A stretch of DNA of 64,000 nt from Tetracladium setigerum (GCA_031472005.1 PZJY01000002.1:1054001-1118000); one strand, 5' to 3'; shown: positions 23,793-35,739, counted from the first letter of the stretch. The notes: a model not told the origin generated them from the sequence alone. Program-made: numbers and translations.

Positions 23793-25805
23793 TCAAGGCA
23801 TGCTCTTGGCACGTTCCATTGGGATGTCCGTATCTTCGTCAGATTGCACGTCAACTAGGTATGCAAGAGGCGCCCAGACTCTCCAGTGTAGAATGCCGAT
23901 GTGCGCAATTCGAGTGGCAATCTCTGCAACTTCGTCCTTTGGCAACTGAGGCGGTGGAACACCTCCAAATGAAGGAGCCACCTTTGGATCTGTTGCTGCC
24001 TCGAAGATTTGAAGACTTGTGAGCAGGGTATACTTGTCAACAAGCTCACGCAATTTTGGAAACAACTCGTGCAGAATTTTGCTTTCGGCTGCTTGGTAAA
24101 CATCCGATCTGGCATTTGAAATATGGGAAGCAAAATGTTGCTCAAATTCTGGTAGTCGAGAAATTGGAGTTGTTGTAGAGCGGAGAACCTGGAGAGCGAG
24201 ATCTGGGGACAGGATCTTCCATTTATCTGACATCGTGGAGGACGAAAGTATGGCGAGGAGATTGGCACGAACTTGAAAAGACGAGTCAGATGTTGGAACG
24301 GAGAGATAGAATGGCGTTGGGGGTTGGGTTGCAGGTGTTGACGCCATTGAAGTGGGTGATGAAAATGGGCTAGATGAAGTCGAAGAGGCAGCACCTTCAT
24401 CGTCAATGTTCATGGACCAACGCTGTCGGCTGGAGAGGTTTGTTGCAAAAGGGCGAAGGGGTCGTGCAAAGTGATGCGGTGATGGGATTGTAGGTGAAGA
24501 TAGGGACATCTCGTCAGGAGACTTCGGGCGGTTGCAAGGGGACGAGGTAAATGATCGATCCGGAATATCTTCGGGGGCTCCAAAGCGGGCGTCCTGCATT
24601 TTATTTGACGCATCCAACCGGCGGAAAAGGATCATGCAAACTTCGAGATTAATCTGATCGAGCATATCAGACCGTAGCTTGAGGAGACGCTCTTCGTCGA
24701 ACAGAAATGTGTGCGGAACAACCTCCTGGCAATTTGGCAGTGTGAGGTTCACAAGAGCTTTCATGAAGTCCCATGTATTCCCTTGCGAACCATAGCGTTC
24801 TCCCTGGGCGATCACATCAGGTAAACGACTCGAACGCTTGAACCAAGCGTGAGCTCCGGCTGTATCAACTTTACCCATCTCGATTTTCTTCATGAAGAAC
24901 TTCTGTTCAAAGTGAACCGTATCTTCCAGAAGGAGAGGGCGGAGACAGCGAATCTGGTGGTTTGCAACATCCTTCAAAGTGTTAGTACCTGACTCAAGAT
25001 AAATATGCTATCGACATACCAATTTCATCGCTTCTAAAACACCCAAAAGATTCTTCATCCCCAATGCCAACATAGCTACGTCGCCATTTTTGTCGCCATT
25101 ACTGAATTGGGTCACCATCTCATCAACCCAATCATCTCTCATAGGGGCACAGTGACATTTCAAGAGCTGTGACAACCAATTGGCGAGTTTAACCATGTCC
25201 GCAACACCCTTCCTAAACTGCTGCATGAGAAGCTCAACATTAAAGGTTTCCTCCACAGAAGGTCGATCCCGTTGTGGCACCAATGTTTCCAGTATTCCCT
25301 TTATAGCTTTTAGAGTTGCCGGTAGTGCCCATTCAATATCTCCATGTTCCCTCTCAAATTCTTCGCGGTTGGTAAGATACTCTCGAAGCTGAATCCTCAT
25401 TGTCTCCCAGAAATCATTCGCCTTAAGTGTTTTTCTCCTTCCCTTTTCCCCATCGAGATTGGGTCTGAAATGCAAATCCGGGTCAAAGTTGATATCGTGC
25501 CGTAACTTCGGGTTATTAACAATTTTATTGACGTCCAATTCGCTAAGTGTGGTTTTTGTCACAGGAGGTTCTAGTACAGGACGATTCTGTAGTGGGCGGG
25601 AACCCTTATGTTGAGGAACTGGTGTTTGGTTTCTGGGCGAAGGGGAGTCTGTTGAGGATTGTGTACTGTGTTGCATATCAATTGGCGGTTGGGATCGAGT
25701 CTCGCCAGCATCCCCAGTATTCATTGAAGCACCATCATTGTTCGCGCGAGGACCGTCCGGTCTTGAACAATATTCGCTCACCCCGTGTTCTCCCTTTGGT
25801 GCCAT
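23793..25805 (-). CDS. sok1: Sok1-like Tcp11-domain protein (cAMP/PKA signalling), 2 exons
   Basis: Exons on the minus strand are 25805-25020 and 24971-23793, giving 654 residues. The 48-nt intron has a GTATGT donor and a TACTAAC branch point and is in phase 0. The first ~130 residues are polar and Pro/Ser-rich. The Tcp11 domain then runs to near the end, with landmarks EYLTNREEFEREHGDIEWAL, VANHQIRCLRPLLLEDTVHF (just after the intron), LTLPNCQEVVPHTFLFDEER and SDMLDQINLEVCMILFRRL. A Ser/Pro/Thr-rich insertion interrupts the domain around residues 405-480. Yeast SOK1 was found as a high-copy suppressor of loss of protein kinase A, and mammalian Tcp11 acts in cAMP-linked sperm signalling, so a PKA-related role is likely by family. 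No membrane segments. The ATG was chosen as the first in the open frame. Confidence 0.88.
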
Positions 25806-26650
25806 GATTTCACCTAGCCTAGCTTTGCAGGCTCTCTTGTGTTGGGGTTCGAGGACTGGTGGTTTGTTGGAGGGAGTTCGAACTGGTGGATTTCCGAATT
25901 TGGACTATGGTTGCCTTCGGAGATGTGAGCAGATAAGGAGTGGATCTACGAGCTATGAATATCAGCACAAATCCCAAATGGCAGCAGACAAACAAGTGTA
26001 TCAGATGTGTGGCATGAATCGATAGACCACGAGGGTCTGAATTCGGCTTCCGACAGGACTGTACCACTCAACCTTCGAGCAATGAGGGGTTGTCTCTCGA
26101 GGCACCACGGGTACGGAAGAGTAATGAAAACAATCGGTGTTTGTATTTCTGCAGGACGGCAGCGTGCAACTGACCTCAATTGTTGTGTCTCGCAATGTAA
26201 TCTGTGTTCAAAATCGAGGCCGACTTCTGTCAAGCGACTTGAGCACCGGTTCTACACGAAGGAGCGGGGGGTAAAGACTGAAAGAGGGTCGATTTCGTCG
26301 CCCGGCGAAGGTTCCAAAAGAGGGTGAGATGAGATGTCAGTGGTGATGGTGTGGTCGTGTGTGGTGGTGGTGTTGTAGTTGTAGTTGGTGGTGGGTGTGT
26401 TAAGTTGCGTATTATGATGGTAAAGGAAAGCGACGAAAGACGGAAGCGAAGCAGAACGGAACGGGAAGAGAGCGCCGGCGTATGTACAAATGCGAATTAT
26501 TGTGAGACGAATAATGGAAGGAAGCGACGTAACAGGGAGGAGGCTTGACCACCAGCCAACTTTGATACTGAGGAGTCAGGTACAGGCTTGTAAAAGTGAC
26601 AGGTATGTGCTTTGCGTGAACCCAAAATATATTGGTGCTGCAACTGAGCG

Positions 26651-26670
26651 TGGTCTGGTCTGGTCTGGTC
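26651..26670. repeat. (TGGTC)4 pentanucleotide microsatellite
   Basis: Four perfect TGGTC units, followed by TGGGTC and a short inverted pair (GGGTC...GACCC). The tract is intergenic and useful mainly as a length-polymorphic marker. Confidence 0.9.
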
Positions 26671-27145
26671 TGGGTCTAAGGACCCGCCCGTAATCATAAG
26701 CATTTATTTTAATCCTTTTTTTACTATAGATGGACTGGACTGGAGCAGGAAAAGGGTGGCAGGGTGGAAGGAATATGCTCTACATACGCTTAATATTCAA
26801 TAATGTAAACAAATATTTAGGAGAGCCCAAGCGGGAACGGGACTGCGACAATACAATAGTATGGTATAGTACCTACACCACCACCATTTGAGATGTGCAC
26901 TTGCTCTCATCTATATACGCCTTACGGCTAACACTCACTACCGAAGTACTCAGACACCTATTGCCTTACTTTTACCGTACTTGATCAGATGTAATGAGGC
27001 AAGCGCCTTTGCCATCTACTAGCGCGCACATAACATCGAGCTATCGAACGCGGCATCGTCATATCATTCTCGCCTCAATAGTGCCACCCCTTTCATCCCT
27101 CGCATGTGCATCTATCTTCACTGCCCCTACACTCGTCGCCACCAA

Positions 27146-27173
27146 GTGAGTGAGTGAGTGACTGACTGACTGA
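27146..27173. repeat. GTGA/ACTG compound tetranucleotide microsatellite
   Basis: Nearly four GTGA units run straight into three ACTG units with no break. Intergenic, upstream of sok1. Confidence 0.9.
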
Positions 27174-27983
27174 GAGAGTGTGTACTGTACGGAGTGCATG
27201 AGCGTCTTAATTACATTTCACTGCACTTCTTGCTCACCTCAATCACCCACAGCTGCTGAGAAATTGGATGCACCACGGTGACCACACACCGCTCACTCAC
27301 TCTTATTATTCTGCATGAATCTTCTCCCTTTTCCGTAACAGGTTTCGGCAACACCGGCATGCATCAGAAGTTCACCACCACAACTCTCTTTCTTTGGAGA
27401 GTCAGAGTCAGGTCGAGTGTCGGACGATCGCCACGACTCAAGTATCAAAGGGGGCCCAAGACTCTTCAAGACTTCAAGGGAGCCAAATGAAGCCAAAGGA
27501 CGCCAGCGGAGCCAAAGGACCCAGAGAACTGAAATGACCCCCAATGCAGCCCCGGCCGACTACGGCCCCAGTCCCAGCAAGCCAACAGCCTCGCGTTCCA
27601 CTCTCCAGATCCAGATCCCTGGGTTTAAAATGATGCCAGGCCAGGCACCGCTTGACCGCCATCCGTATCCATCTTTGGACATTTGATTGCATATTACTCG
27701 TCCGTCGAGCTTCAGCCTTGTCATCGGCTATCAAGGCTTCGTATCTTTGCGATGTCTTGTCGACCCAATTTGCCTGTTCATTATCCGCCTTGAGAGACCA
27801 GCAGATCCAGATGCAACCTTCAGGAAAGCCCAAGGAGAGTGTGGCAGCTCTCAACTCTCCTCAACAAATGCACATATTCCACCACTTGCATATATAGCCT
27901 AGGGCCCCTTCCCACGCCCTTCTACGCCTTATTTATCGTTTGGTATATAATTCAGTCTTCCCACGTTGACTACCAGCAACTCC

Positions 27984-28949
27984 ATGTCCCAACAATCTGC
28001 AAGCAATTACGCTGTTTGAATTCTCCAACATCAAGGACGGTCCTGTACCTGCAAGCGCGCAATGGCCTCAGTTGCACGTCTCGCCTGAATCCAGATATGT
28101 AGCTGCACGCAACCTTCTCCAGACATGCGAGCATTCGCACTCGATACGACCTCAGCCAAACCGGGCGACCACAAACATCACTCAAGCATTCCCTACCAGA
28201 TGTTGAGGAAGCCACTAGGTCAACATTTCCTGGGAGGAAACACAGGAGGGAAACGTTTGTTGAACGGTACCTAGGATTCGTGGGATCAAACCGCCCAGTT
28301 TGGAGACAGCAGGAAAAAAAGCATTCGAAATCCCACGAGTACGCTACCAACTACAACGGACACTATCCATCGTATTATCCCATGCACACACCTTCGTACC
28401 AGAGCCAAGCAACCTAACCCCTTACCACCTCGAGGGAGTTGGACAATACGTGGGGGAAGGGTTTCCGTTTCACTGCTCCGAGCAGCATCAAACAACATCT
28501 CTCACATCACACAGACCCGAGTTTGGCTGGCCAAACATTCCGTCGGACGGAAGACAGCAGACTCATATGCCTATGATAGGCGTACGCGTGCCGACGGATG
28601 TGAATCAATACGATCGCAAAGCTGAAGTTTTGTCGCTAAATACTCCCACAGCGGTTTTGGAACACACCAGCTACCATCCAGGGGATGCACAAATCTGGAG
28701 AGCGATGACGGCAATGTCGGAGAAGTCGATTCGCCATGCTGCAACTTGCCATGCTCCAATAATGTGGCTACGGCCTCGATGCAAGAAGTAATGTCTGTCC
28801 TCCCACAATTACGCCCAGTTGTTAAGGCGGTGCGCGCGCGATGGGAAAAAAAAGTGAGGCGAACGAGGATGCATCATCACGTGTCGCCGTTCATCGAATA
28901 TCGAAGTTTGCCACGCGTGGGAATCGATTTTAGGTGTCGAATGAACTGA
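27984..28949 (+). pseudogene. Possible decayed or frameshifted gene, unidentified
   Basis: The block is GC-richer than its surroundings. Protein-like stretches follow one another in different frames rather than in one. An ATG at 27984 opens MSQQSASNYAV. Then come GPVPASAQWPQLHVSPESRY (about 28036), RETFVERYLGFVGSNRPVW (about 28244), HEYATNYNGHYPSYYPM (about 28337), EGVGQYVGEGFPFHCSEQH (about 28432) and ASMQEVMSVLPQLRPVV (about 28770). No single frame or pair of GT-AG introns joins them. Either this is a pseudogene with several indels, or it is chance openness in GC-rich DNA. I recognise no domain. Unlike the other breaks in the window, the implied shifts go in both directions and are not all in homopolymers. 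Confidence 0.2.
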
Positions 28950-31567
28950 ATTTCTTAAACCTTGGTCGCAGGTTATGAAAGTCAAAAGGGTCTTTTCGAG
29001 TCGTATCAAGCGAGAGATCTCCCTCTGGACGACGGAGACGTACAGTATTAAAACTTCCTCACCTGACTTCAGCCGACCGCGACATTGCTTCAAAGCTGCA
29101 GCTGTGGTTCCAGTGCCCGCCTATTGCATCTCATTCCGTCGCTCTCTTAAGCCTCGAGAGTATCAAGCCTCACCTTTGATGACTCTGAAGTCGTGCCTCA
29201 ATGCTAATGGGGGAAGCAATGATTTAATCAAGCTCGCGAAACTTTAGGCAAAACTCTCTCAGAAGATACTTGCTAGCCAATCCTTCAGGCCGCCTCAGTT
29301 CGAAATCAGTCGCTCCGAGTTTTCCTTGCTCTGAGCATGGAATGTGGTCGATGAAAATTGAAGCATTTCGCGCCTTCCAACATTCCATCGAGTGCAAGTT
29401 CTCCACGTACAGTCTTCCAACGCCCTCCTGGTCTTCGAGAAACGGAGAGAGAAGCCCTGAAGAAGGCTGGAGCATACTAGACTATTAGATGGTTATTCCG
29501 CCCTAAGCATATTTGTGAATGCATCATCAATCTTTAAAGCCACAAATTTGGCTAATACCGGACACGGAAAACAGGACTGAGATTCCGTTAATACGCCCTA
29601 TTTTGTATTAGGAAACCTTTTTTCGCAACCTTCTCGAAATACTGGAATGCGACTTAACACATAATTCATCCTCTTGGATGTTTGTGTCACGGCAAAGTTC
29701 TCTCTCACCCCATGCGATTTCATCTACCGCGTTTACTAAGACCGTGTGATTACGCCCGGTTAAGGTAGGTGTTACGGGATCATTCGAATCAAAAGAAAAT
29801 TCAACTGCCAGGCGTTGCTATTAGATAAGAGCAAGATATGTCCTTCCAGAAGCGGAATGCCACGAAACCGATCCTACTGGACGGCAGGCGCAAATCACGA
29901 TCATCCAATCTCAACTCGCTCAGCAAAACATTACAAAGTCGCTACAGTGCGGCTCGGGTAAAATGGCATTACCGATATCCCAAAGAAATTGGCCAGTATC
30001 AGATTACGGTCTTTTGCTAGGTTCTCAAAGTGTCATTATGCTAGGTTTGTATAATTTGCCCCTTTCGGAAAATGAGCAGTTTGATGTTGCCTCTTTTGAA
30101 AGGTTTCGAGAAGTGTGGAATTAGAAATCTGTAAGTTCGGTGGAGCTGATACGTTATTGCGCTCACCTTACCAAGATCTGGTCAGCAAGCTTTGTCATGA
30201 AAGACTGATGTAAGATCACACAACAGTAGTACTTGACGCCCGAGATCGGGGGAATGGATGGAAACGCGAATCCGAGAGGCATGTGAGCGAGACTTGAGAT
30301 CTCCGACTATTTGGAGAACCCAAAAATAAGTGTGCTGTTGTTGACGTAAGATGCGAATGACCAGTACACGAGCCGAAGCTCCGGTCCACCGTCCTCCTTG
30401 GAAATACGCAGCTTTCATGTATGCTGCACTCAAGAGGCATGATTTCACATGTCGATTTTTCTGAGTTTATTATGCTGTTAGGGTTCGTTGAATTTGTTAT
30501 TTCTTGTATACTTCAGGTTCTGCAGTATTTAATGCTAGTATTATTGTCCTGGAAGCTTCATCCCCAAAGTCGGGAAGATGTAAACCTGCAAGAGAGAGCC
30601 ACGTATTGCCCATAATTTTATTTATAGAATACCATACTGTTCTCATACCTTCCTCAAAGCTTCAAACTATTTTTCGAGTCAGTAATGAGTCTACAAAATT
30701 TCACTAACGCAACTAGCGGGGCAAAAGGATGAATGACTTTGATACGCTTGTCCAGGAGCCTGAATTTGAAGAACACGGTGAAGTAGGCTACATATGTGAG
30801 TTGACTCATTTTGTGCGTTCCCGGTGCTTAAGATTTATCGTCTCTTTGTCTGGAAGCACATTGCTATGCATTTAACTCTTTGCAAGTTAAAGAATAATGC
30901 AATATTTTGGGGCTTCATTAGTTCTCTAATATAAAAATAAAACTATTAGGCTCAATGCTTCCGTGAAAACAACGCGGTCCTGTATTCTGCGTAAGTACGT
31001 TTTATATGCTCTTCTATAGTTGTCAGCTTTTGCTCTGTGGAAGAAGTATGTTCCCTCCTTGCCAGATCAAAGGAGTGATAGTCACACCTGGCAGATTTCA
31101 AAGGATAACCACATGGATTTGCGGCTTATTGCGACCAAAAGCCTGAGCGATAAATCTTCGAAGGTCGATACTGTCACAATACTCAGGGCTGTAAAAAGAA
31201 ACTAATTGATTGAAGCAGAGACTCGGTCAGGATTTAGCAGAGCCATCTTCTTGGCAATATCATAACGTCACGCAACAACTTCAAATTCTCACATCAGTGA
31301 CTCAAAATTCGGTTTTCAGAATGTAACTCGAAATATTATTTTCAATGCCAGAGAAGTATTTCTGAAATGCCCTCCAACTTCCCTTTTCCCTGCCGTCTTC
31401 ACAAATTGGGCTGATGTCCTCCACGAAGGAATCCCACCGAGTAGCGATCAAGAAAATTTATCGCTCTGTGTATCATGTAATTGTTTTACACTTATCTACA
31501 TGCCATTACAAACCGAGGGAACCATCCCCCAAACTTCCCATAACGCAAAAATCACGCATCTCGCGTA

Positions 31568-33143
31568 TCACGCGACCACACTCCCTCGACGAGGCTGGCT
31601 ATCATCTCGCGCTTCTAGCTCCTGCAACTGCACACCCCCATCTCCATTCCCACGTTCCTCATCGTTACCATCCCGATCACCCCCCAATATCCCTCTCCTC
31701 TCCTCCTCTACTCCTTCGCCCTCCCAATCTCTCTCCCTCCCTCTCTCCCCCATCTCCCCCACCTTCCCCTTCTGCAACGCAACCCAAACCGCACTTCCCA
31801 AAATCAACCCACTCCCCCCAAACTCCACCAGTCAGGACTGGTCCCAAACACAAGTTTGTCCAAGGCGAGCGCAAAAAGCATGTTCGTGTAAATCATATTC
31901 GTGGCTCTCGCACCACCCTTCTTATCGCCGTGCGCCAGACCCTTGGTGAGGAGGAATTGCATTATGAAGCCGCAAATCCCGAGGAAGAGGAGCATGCTCC
32001 ATTGTCGAATGTCGGCGGGGAGTTTGAATGTGATGTGGGATGGGGATATGGGGAGGGGTGAGAGTGCGAGGAGGGAGATAAGCGTGCAAAATGACGAGAA
32101 GTAATTTACGCTTATGAGGGGGTGGGCGCGTTTGCCTATCCAGCGGATGGAGGTGAATGCGCCGGCGGCTCCGAGGACGCCGAGGAGGGCGACAGAGACG
32201 GCATTGAGACGTTGTGTTGGTGTTGCGGTGGGGAAGGGAGGATGTGCGCTCGTGGTGGCGGTGGTAGTGTTGTTGTCTGGGTTTATTGCTGTTGGGAGAG
32301 GTGTGGACGAATTGGAGAAGAAGGATGTTGGGCGTGCGATAAGAAAGACACCGAAGAGGGATATAAGTGAGGCGTATTGGGATGATTTGGTGAAGGGTTC
32401 TTTGAGGAAGAGGTAGCATGCGTAGCTTGCTACTGAGGGTGCGAGAAAGGTAATAACGACTGCATCTGCTACAGGGAGATACTGAAGTGAATCTATGGAA
32501 ATAATATCAGCCACAAGTCCTGCACATGGAATGCCATATAAATACTTACAGTACATTCCATAAATACCAAAAAATCCGCTAATACTCCTGCAGACAAGCA
32601 ACAGCCTTACACCCTTCTGCCCCAGCGGAAAATCAGGAATCGCCTTCCACCACATCCAAATCGAGCAAAAATCATGGTGAGTCCTTGTCTTGCAAACAAG
32701 ATTTGAAAGGGTTGCATGCCTTCGCCTTCTAACTCCAGTAGTCGAGTGGTGACATTCATCAAAGCTCCGAAAAGTTGTGAGAAGGAAACTAGGAAAAGTC
32801 CTTGGTTCCTCTGCCAGAAGTCCCAAAAGACCCTTTTCCATATACTTGGTTGTTCCGCATGCTCATGAGGACCTGGAAATGGGGATCCACCGCGAGAGTG
32901 TCGCTCCAGGGAAGATATTGTACTGATTGATAATCTTCTGAAGTGCTCAGGATCGAGCAGAGAGCCATTTTCGGCTTTGGAAGGGTTGGGAGAAAGGTAT
33001 GTCCGGTTGGGAGGATTGCCATTTAAGGCAAGATCGAAATGTGAGGGGATATTTTGAAGTCCTTCGAGGAGGTCATGGTCGTCTTCCTCGCTTGGAGGAG
33101 GGCCGAGACTTTGAGTCCTGGGGTATGGAGTATATGGAGCCAT
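31568..33143 (-). CDS. EamA/DMT-family membrane transporter, 2 exons, two homopolymer frame breaks
   Basis: The minus-strand ATG at 33143 opens an acidic N-terminal region of ~120 residues, then about ten hydrophobic segments of the drug/metabolite transporter (EamA) fold. The 57-nt intron (32549-32493, GTAAGT...ATAG) joins GIYGMYY to SLQYLPVADAVVITFLAPS, the family's conserved fourth-helix region, followed by LLGVLGAAGAFTSIRWIGK and LLTKGLAHGDKKGGARATNM. As written, the frame breaks twice. One break is at the A5 run 32667-32671 (T5 on the coding strand); one more T gives LTMIFCSIWMWWKAIPDF, the family pattern. The other is at the C6 run 31814-31819 (G6 coding); one more G gives SLGGSGLILGSAVWVALQK, the last helix. 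With both, the protein is 506 residues with a charged C-terminal tail. Fungal relatives are multi-pass membrane proteins; the substrate is unknown. Assembly error is more likely than a pseudogene. Confidence 0.82.
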
Positions 33144-34267
33144 TCCGACTGCCGGGCCTCATTGCAAGGAATCCGCCTTAAATTTCAAACTTCAATAATG
33201 GGCCGTCCATATAACTTGCAAATAATATGTCTCCCATTCGTCCGCTCAGGTTTGAAGAAGAAGACGGGAATGGAGATGTCTGTTTATATCTACTACCTTA
33301 TAGTCCACAAAACCCAACTGGAAACAAGATGGAAGAAGTTCGGAAGATGCACCAACAGAAAAACCTTGGGGAGCTTGCCAGTCAAATAGAAAATCGGCGA
33401 CCCAGATGGCGTCTCGACGACTGTATGAATAGTGGGGCATTGCGATCTTCGATGGCAAGCTGTTATCGGCGGGCAAATCAGCGTGTAGAGAAAGACTTTG
33501 CTTGCTGCAGTCAACTGCACAAACGAAGGCACCATGGTGGAGCTATTTCGAGGTCAAAACGCTCAAGATGGAGGATTTCACAACAGTACAAAAATATGTT
33601 TTTATTCTTGACTTTTGAACAGTCTTGTGAAACCTAGAACTGACGGGGTTTGATGTAAAGTGTTTGTTCAGGTTGTTGTGTACGTCCTCGCTTGCTCTGT
33701 TTTGACCGAATGGAGGGGTATATGAGAGTGGGGTGTTGAATTGTCGTCATGGACTCAGAATATTAGTGACATTCCGCAGTCGGAATTCGTTATTCGAGAA
33801 TAGAAACAGCACTGCTGGATAAGAGAAGTAAAAGGCCAGGCCACTTGGCTGCTGTATTTGCCCAATATTTTGATTCGCTTACGCAGTGTAACTTGAAAAT
33901 GCAGAAAAGGCGAGCAGGAAAGGATTGATAGGACAAACTGACAACGCAACTTATACTATATTTCTTGTTAGCTGTAAATCACAACAAAACCTTTCTCCAA
34001 CTTGGTTGGATCCAAACGAAACGCTTTCATTGAGACTATGCACAGTCGGGTATCAGGGAAATCTCCCAAAGTAACGCCATTCGTAATGCCAATAAAGATA
34101 TCCCATAACTCCGTTGTATGCCTGATGAACGCCTCCAAATTTGCTAGTCGTCTTAGGTCGTATGACGAGCTAGTATCTCCATTCTTGCTCTGACAGCAAG
34201 AGGTCCTCCAGATATAACACATAAAGTGCAACGTCAGAATGCACCCCTTAGAAAGCTCAAAATCGTC
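33144..34267. other. Intergenic: upstream of the EamA gene, downstream of TAF13
   Basis: About 1.1 kb. It holds the promoter of the minus-strand transporter gene and the 3' flank of TAF13. One plus-strand frame (33227-33637) has ordinary protein composition and is listed separately at low confidence. Nothing else is supported. Confidence 0.5.
33227..33637 (+). CDS. Hypothetical 136-residue ORF, doubtful
   Basis: This ATG-initiated open frame starts only 84 bases from the start codon of the divergent EamA gene. The first half is hydrophilic with a mixed, protein-like composition (RFEEEDGNGD, MEEVRKMHQQKN, CMNSGALRSSMASCYRRA). I recognise no domain, signal peptide or membrane segment. Its position inside the presumed leader of the neighbouring gene argues against it. 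It may be a chance frame. Confidence 0.2.
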   Translation: MSPIRPLRFEEEDGNGDVCLYLLPYSPQNPTGNKMEEVRKMHQQKNLGELASQIENRRPRWRLDDCMNSGALRSSMASCYRRANQRVEKDFACCSQLHKRRHHGGAISRSKRSRWRISQQYKNMFLFLTFEQSCET

Positions 34268-34756
34268 TCACTTCCCAGCACTCTTCCCGGTCGACTTTGT
34301 AGCTTCAAGCTCGTCGTCATCATCATCATTCAGCGGTTCCTCCAAAGCCTTGAAATTGCTCTTCGTGATTTTGTCATCCGTTCCATCTACAAGCTTGCGA
34401 GCTTTATCGATCTCGGACTTCTTGCTAACAATTTCCTCGATTTTACCCATATACATCGGATTCTTACGGCAGGCGAACTTGATGTCATCAAGCTTGATCT
34501 TCTGCCGACCTGAGAGCTGAGCACTTCGGTGAGCTTCAAAGCATATCTCGGTGATGAAGTCGGTAATAAGTTCATCGAGGACGCGCTTCGTTGGGTCAAG
34601 GGAGTTTTGCGTGTCGCCGTGGGCGTAGAGTAAGTGCTGGACTGGCCAAGGTTAGCGGAACGTCGATGGATGCTTAGATGATGGCTCCAGCTTACGTTCG
34701 TGGTCTACAAAGGCCTGCTGGCCTCGATTCTTGCCAGCTCTTGCTCTTGGTTCCAT
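34268..34756 (-). CDS. taf13: TFIID subunit 13 (TAF13), 2 coding exons
   Basis: Exons on the minus strand are 34756-34696 and 34641-34268, giving 144 residues. The 54-nt intron has GTAAGC, a GCTAACC branch point and a CAG end, and joins FVDHE to LQHLLYAHGD. The histone fold follows: DPTKRVLDELITDFITEIC, then AHRSAQLSGRQKIKLDDI, then KFACRKNPMYMGKIEEIVSK. This is the TAF13/Spt3-like pattern, in which TAF13 pairs with TAF11 in TFIID to help load TBP on promoters. The tail holds an Asp run (DDDDD) and ends in a basic Ser/Gly/Lys segment. A second GTAAGT...GCAG pair (34828-34775) lies wholly upstream of the ATG and looks like a 5' UTR intron. The start is the first ATG after it. The product is nuclear. 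Confidence 0.9.
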
Positions 34757-35120
34757 CTTGTAAAGGTTTTAGGCCTGCGGTGATTCGTAAGGAAGGAAGG
34801 AGGTTTGTGCAGTGGTTGAGAAACTTACGTATGTGTTGTGTTGTCCCGGTGTTGATTATCAAAAAGAGTCGCCGACTGCCACGCTTGTGTACCAAAGGAG
34901 ATTCGAATGTGGTGAATTCCGTACTCTGGTCTGGCTGTGTATTGTATTCTAAAGATGACTTGCCCGTGAAAGACGATCACCAGGAGCCAATCAGCAGTGG
35001 CGCGCATCGGCGCTTATTTATTCCGATGTCATCAATGTGTCCCTCGCTCAAAAGTTGAGTGCGGCATCGAGTTCACATCTGCGCGCCGGCTACCTGTTCA
35101 CCCAAATAAACTATCTCAAA
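34757..35120. promoter_or_regulatory. Bidirectional promoter between TAF13 and kish
   Basis: Only 364 bases separate the two divergent start codons. A CCAAT box lies at 34987-34991 in a GC-rich patch, followed by an AT-rich TTATTTATT at about 35010. The TAF13 side carries a probable 54-nt leader intron (34775-34828). The spacing implies shared regulatory sequence for two housekeeping genes. Confidence 0.5.
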
Positions 35121-35471
35121 ATGGTGGGTAATTGTACCAGGCTCGGTGGCCTGAATATCTAACATTGTTTCCAAGCTAATGATATTTGGCAGACGGCACT
35201 TTTCAGTTTCCAGTCGGCATTGCTGGTCCTCCTCCTCCTCATCTGCACAAGCGCATACGTTCACCAACTCTTCCCGGGCATAATGGATAGGAATAAGGAC
35301 GGGTATGGTTCTGCCAATTATTACAGATCTCGTGGAATATCAAGCTGATTTGACTACAGTATGGTGGTGGGGGTCTTTTGGAAGAGCGCAAGGGTAGGGG
35401 AGCGTTTGAGTCCATATATAAGTGTATGCTGCATTCTATATGCTGTAGGTTACCTTCATTTGACAGTATAG
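35121..35471 (+). CDS. ksh1: Kish / TMEM167-like secretory-pathway protein, 3 exons
   Basis: Exons 35121-35123, 35193-35302 and 35360-35471 give 74 residues, the family's normal size. The first coding exon is only the ATG, spliced at a GTGGGT donor after a 69-nt intron with a GCTAATG branch point. The second intron is 57 nt (GTATGG...ACAG, phase 2). The protein starts with the family pattern TALFSFQS, then a hydrophobic helix (LLVLLLLICTSAYVH), then VFWKSARVGERLSPY, the most conserved block of Kish, and a second hydrophobic helix. Yeast Ksh1 and human TMEM167A are essential or conserved Golgi/ER membrane proteins of the early secretory pathway. The very small first exon makes this gene easy to miss in automated annotation. 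Confidence 0.92.
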
Positions 35472-35739
35472 TTACATGCTAATTGTACAAGGCTCATCTC
35501 TTCATTGGACCTTGAAAACGGGATCTCAAAGGCGTTTGGAGTGAGGGGCATATAGGATATATTGGAGCGTTGAAACCAGGCAGAAAGAACGACACGATTA
35601 GATGGGCAGCTTTCGCTGAATGTATTGTACTAGAATATGAAATGGGAACTCCATGAGCTTTAATAATGCCCTAAACCATCTTGGAAACCACCGGGTTCCT
35701 TCCCAACGCCATCGCTAAGTCAAAAATCTGTCCATATGC

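Larger units (their letters stand above)
25806..31567. other. Long intergenic region (5.8 kb)
   Basis: The first ~500 bases are the probable promoter and leader of sok1. Simple repeats are present: (TGGTC)4 at 26651-26670, a GTGA/ACTG tetranucleotide tract at 27146-27173, and imperfect GAGCCAAAGGAC-type repeats at about 27479-27522. A GC-richer block at 27984-28949 may be a decayed gene and is listed separately. From about 29200 to 31500 I see only AT-rich sequence with short frames. Confidence 0.55.
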
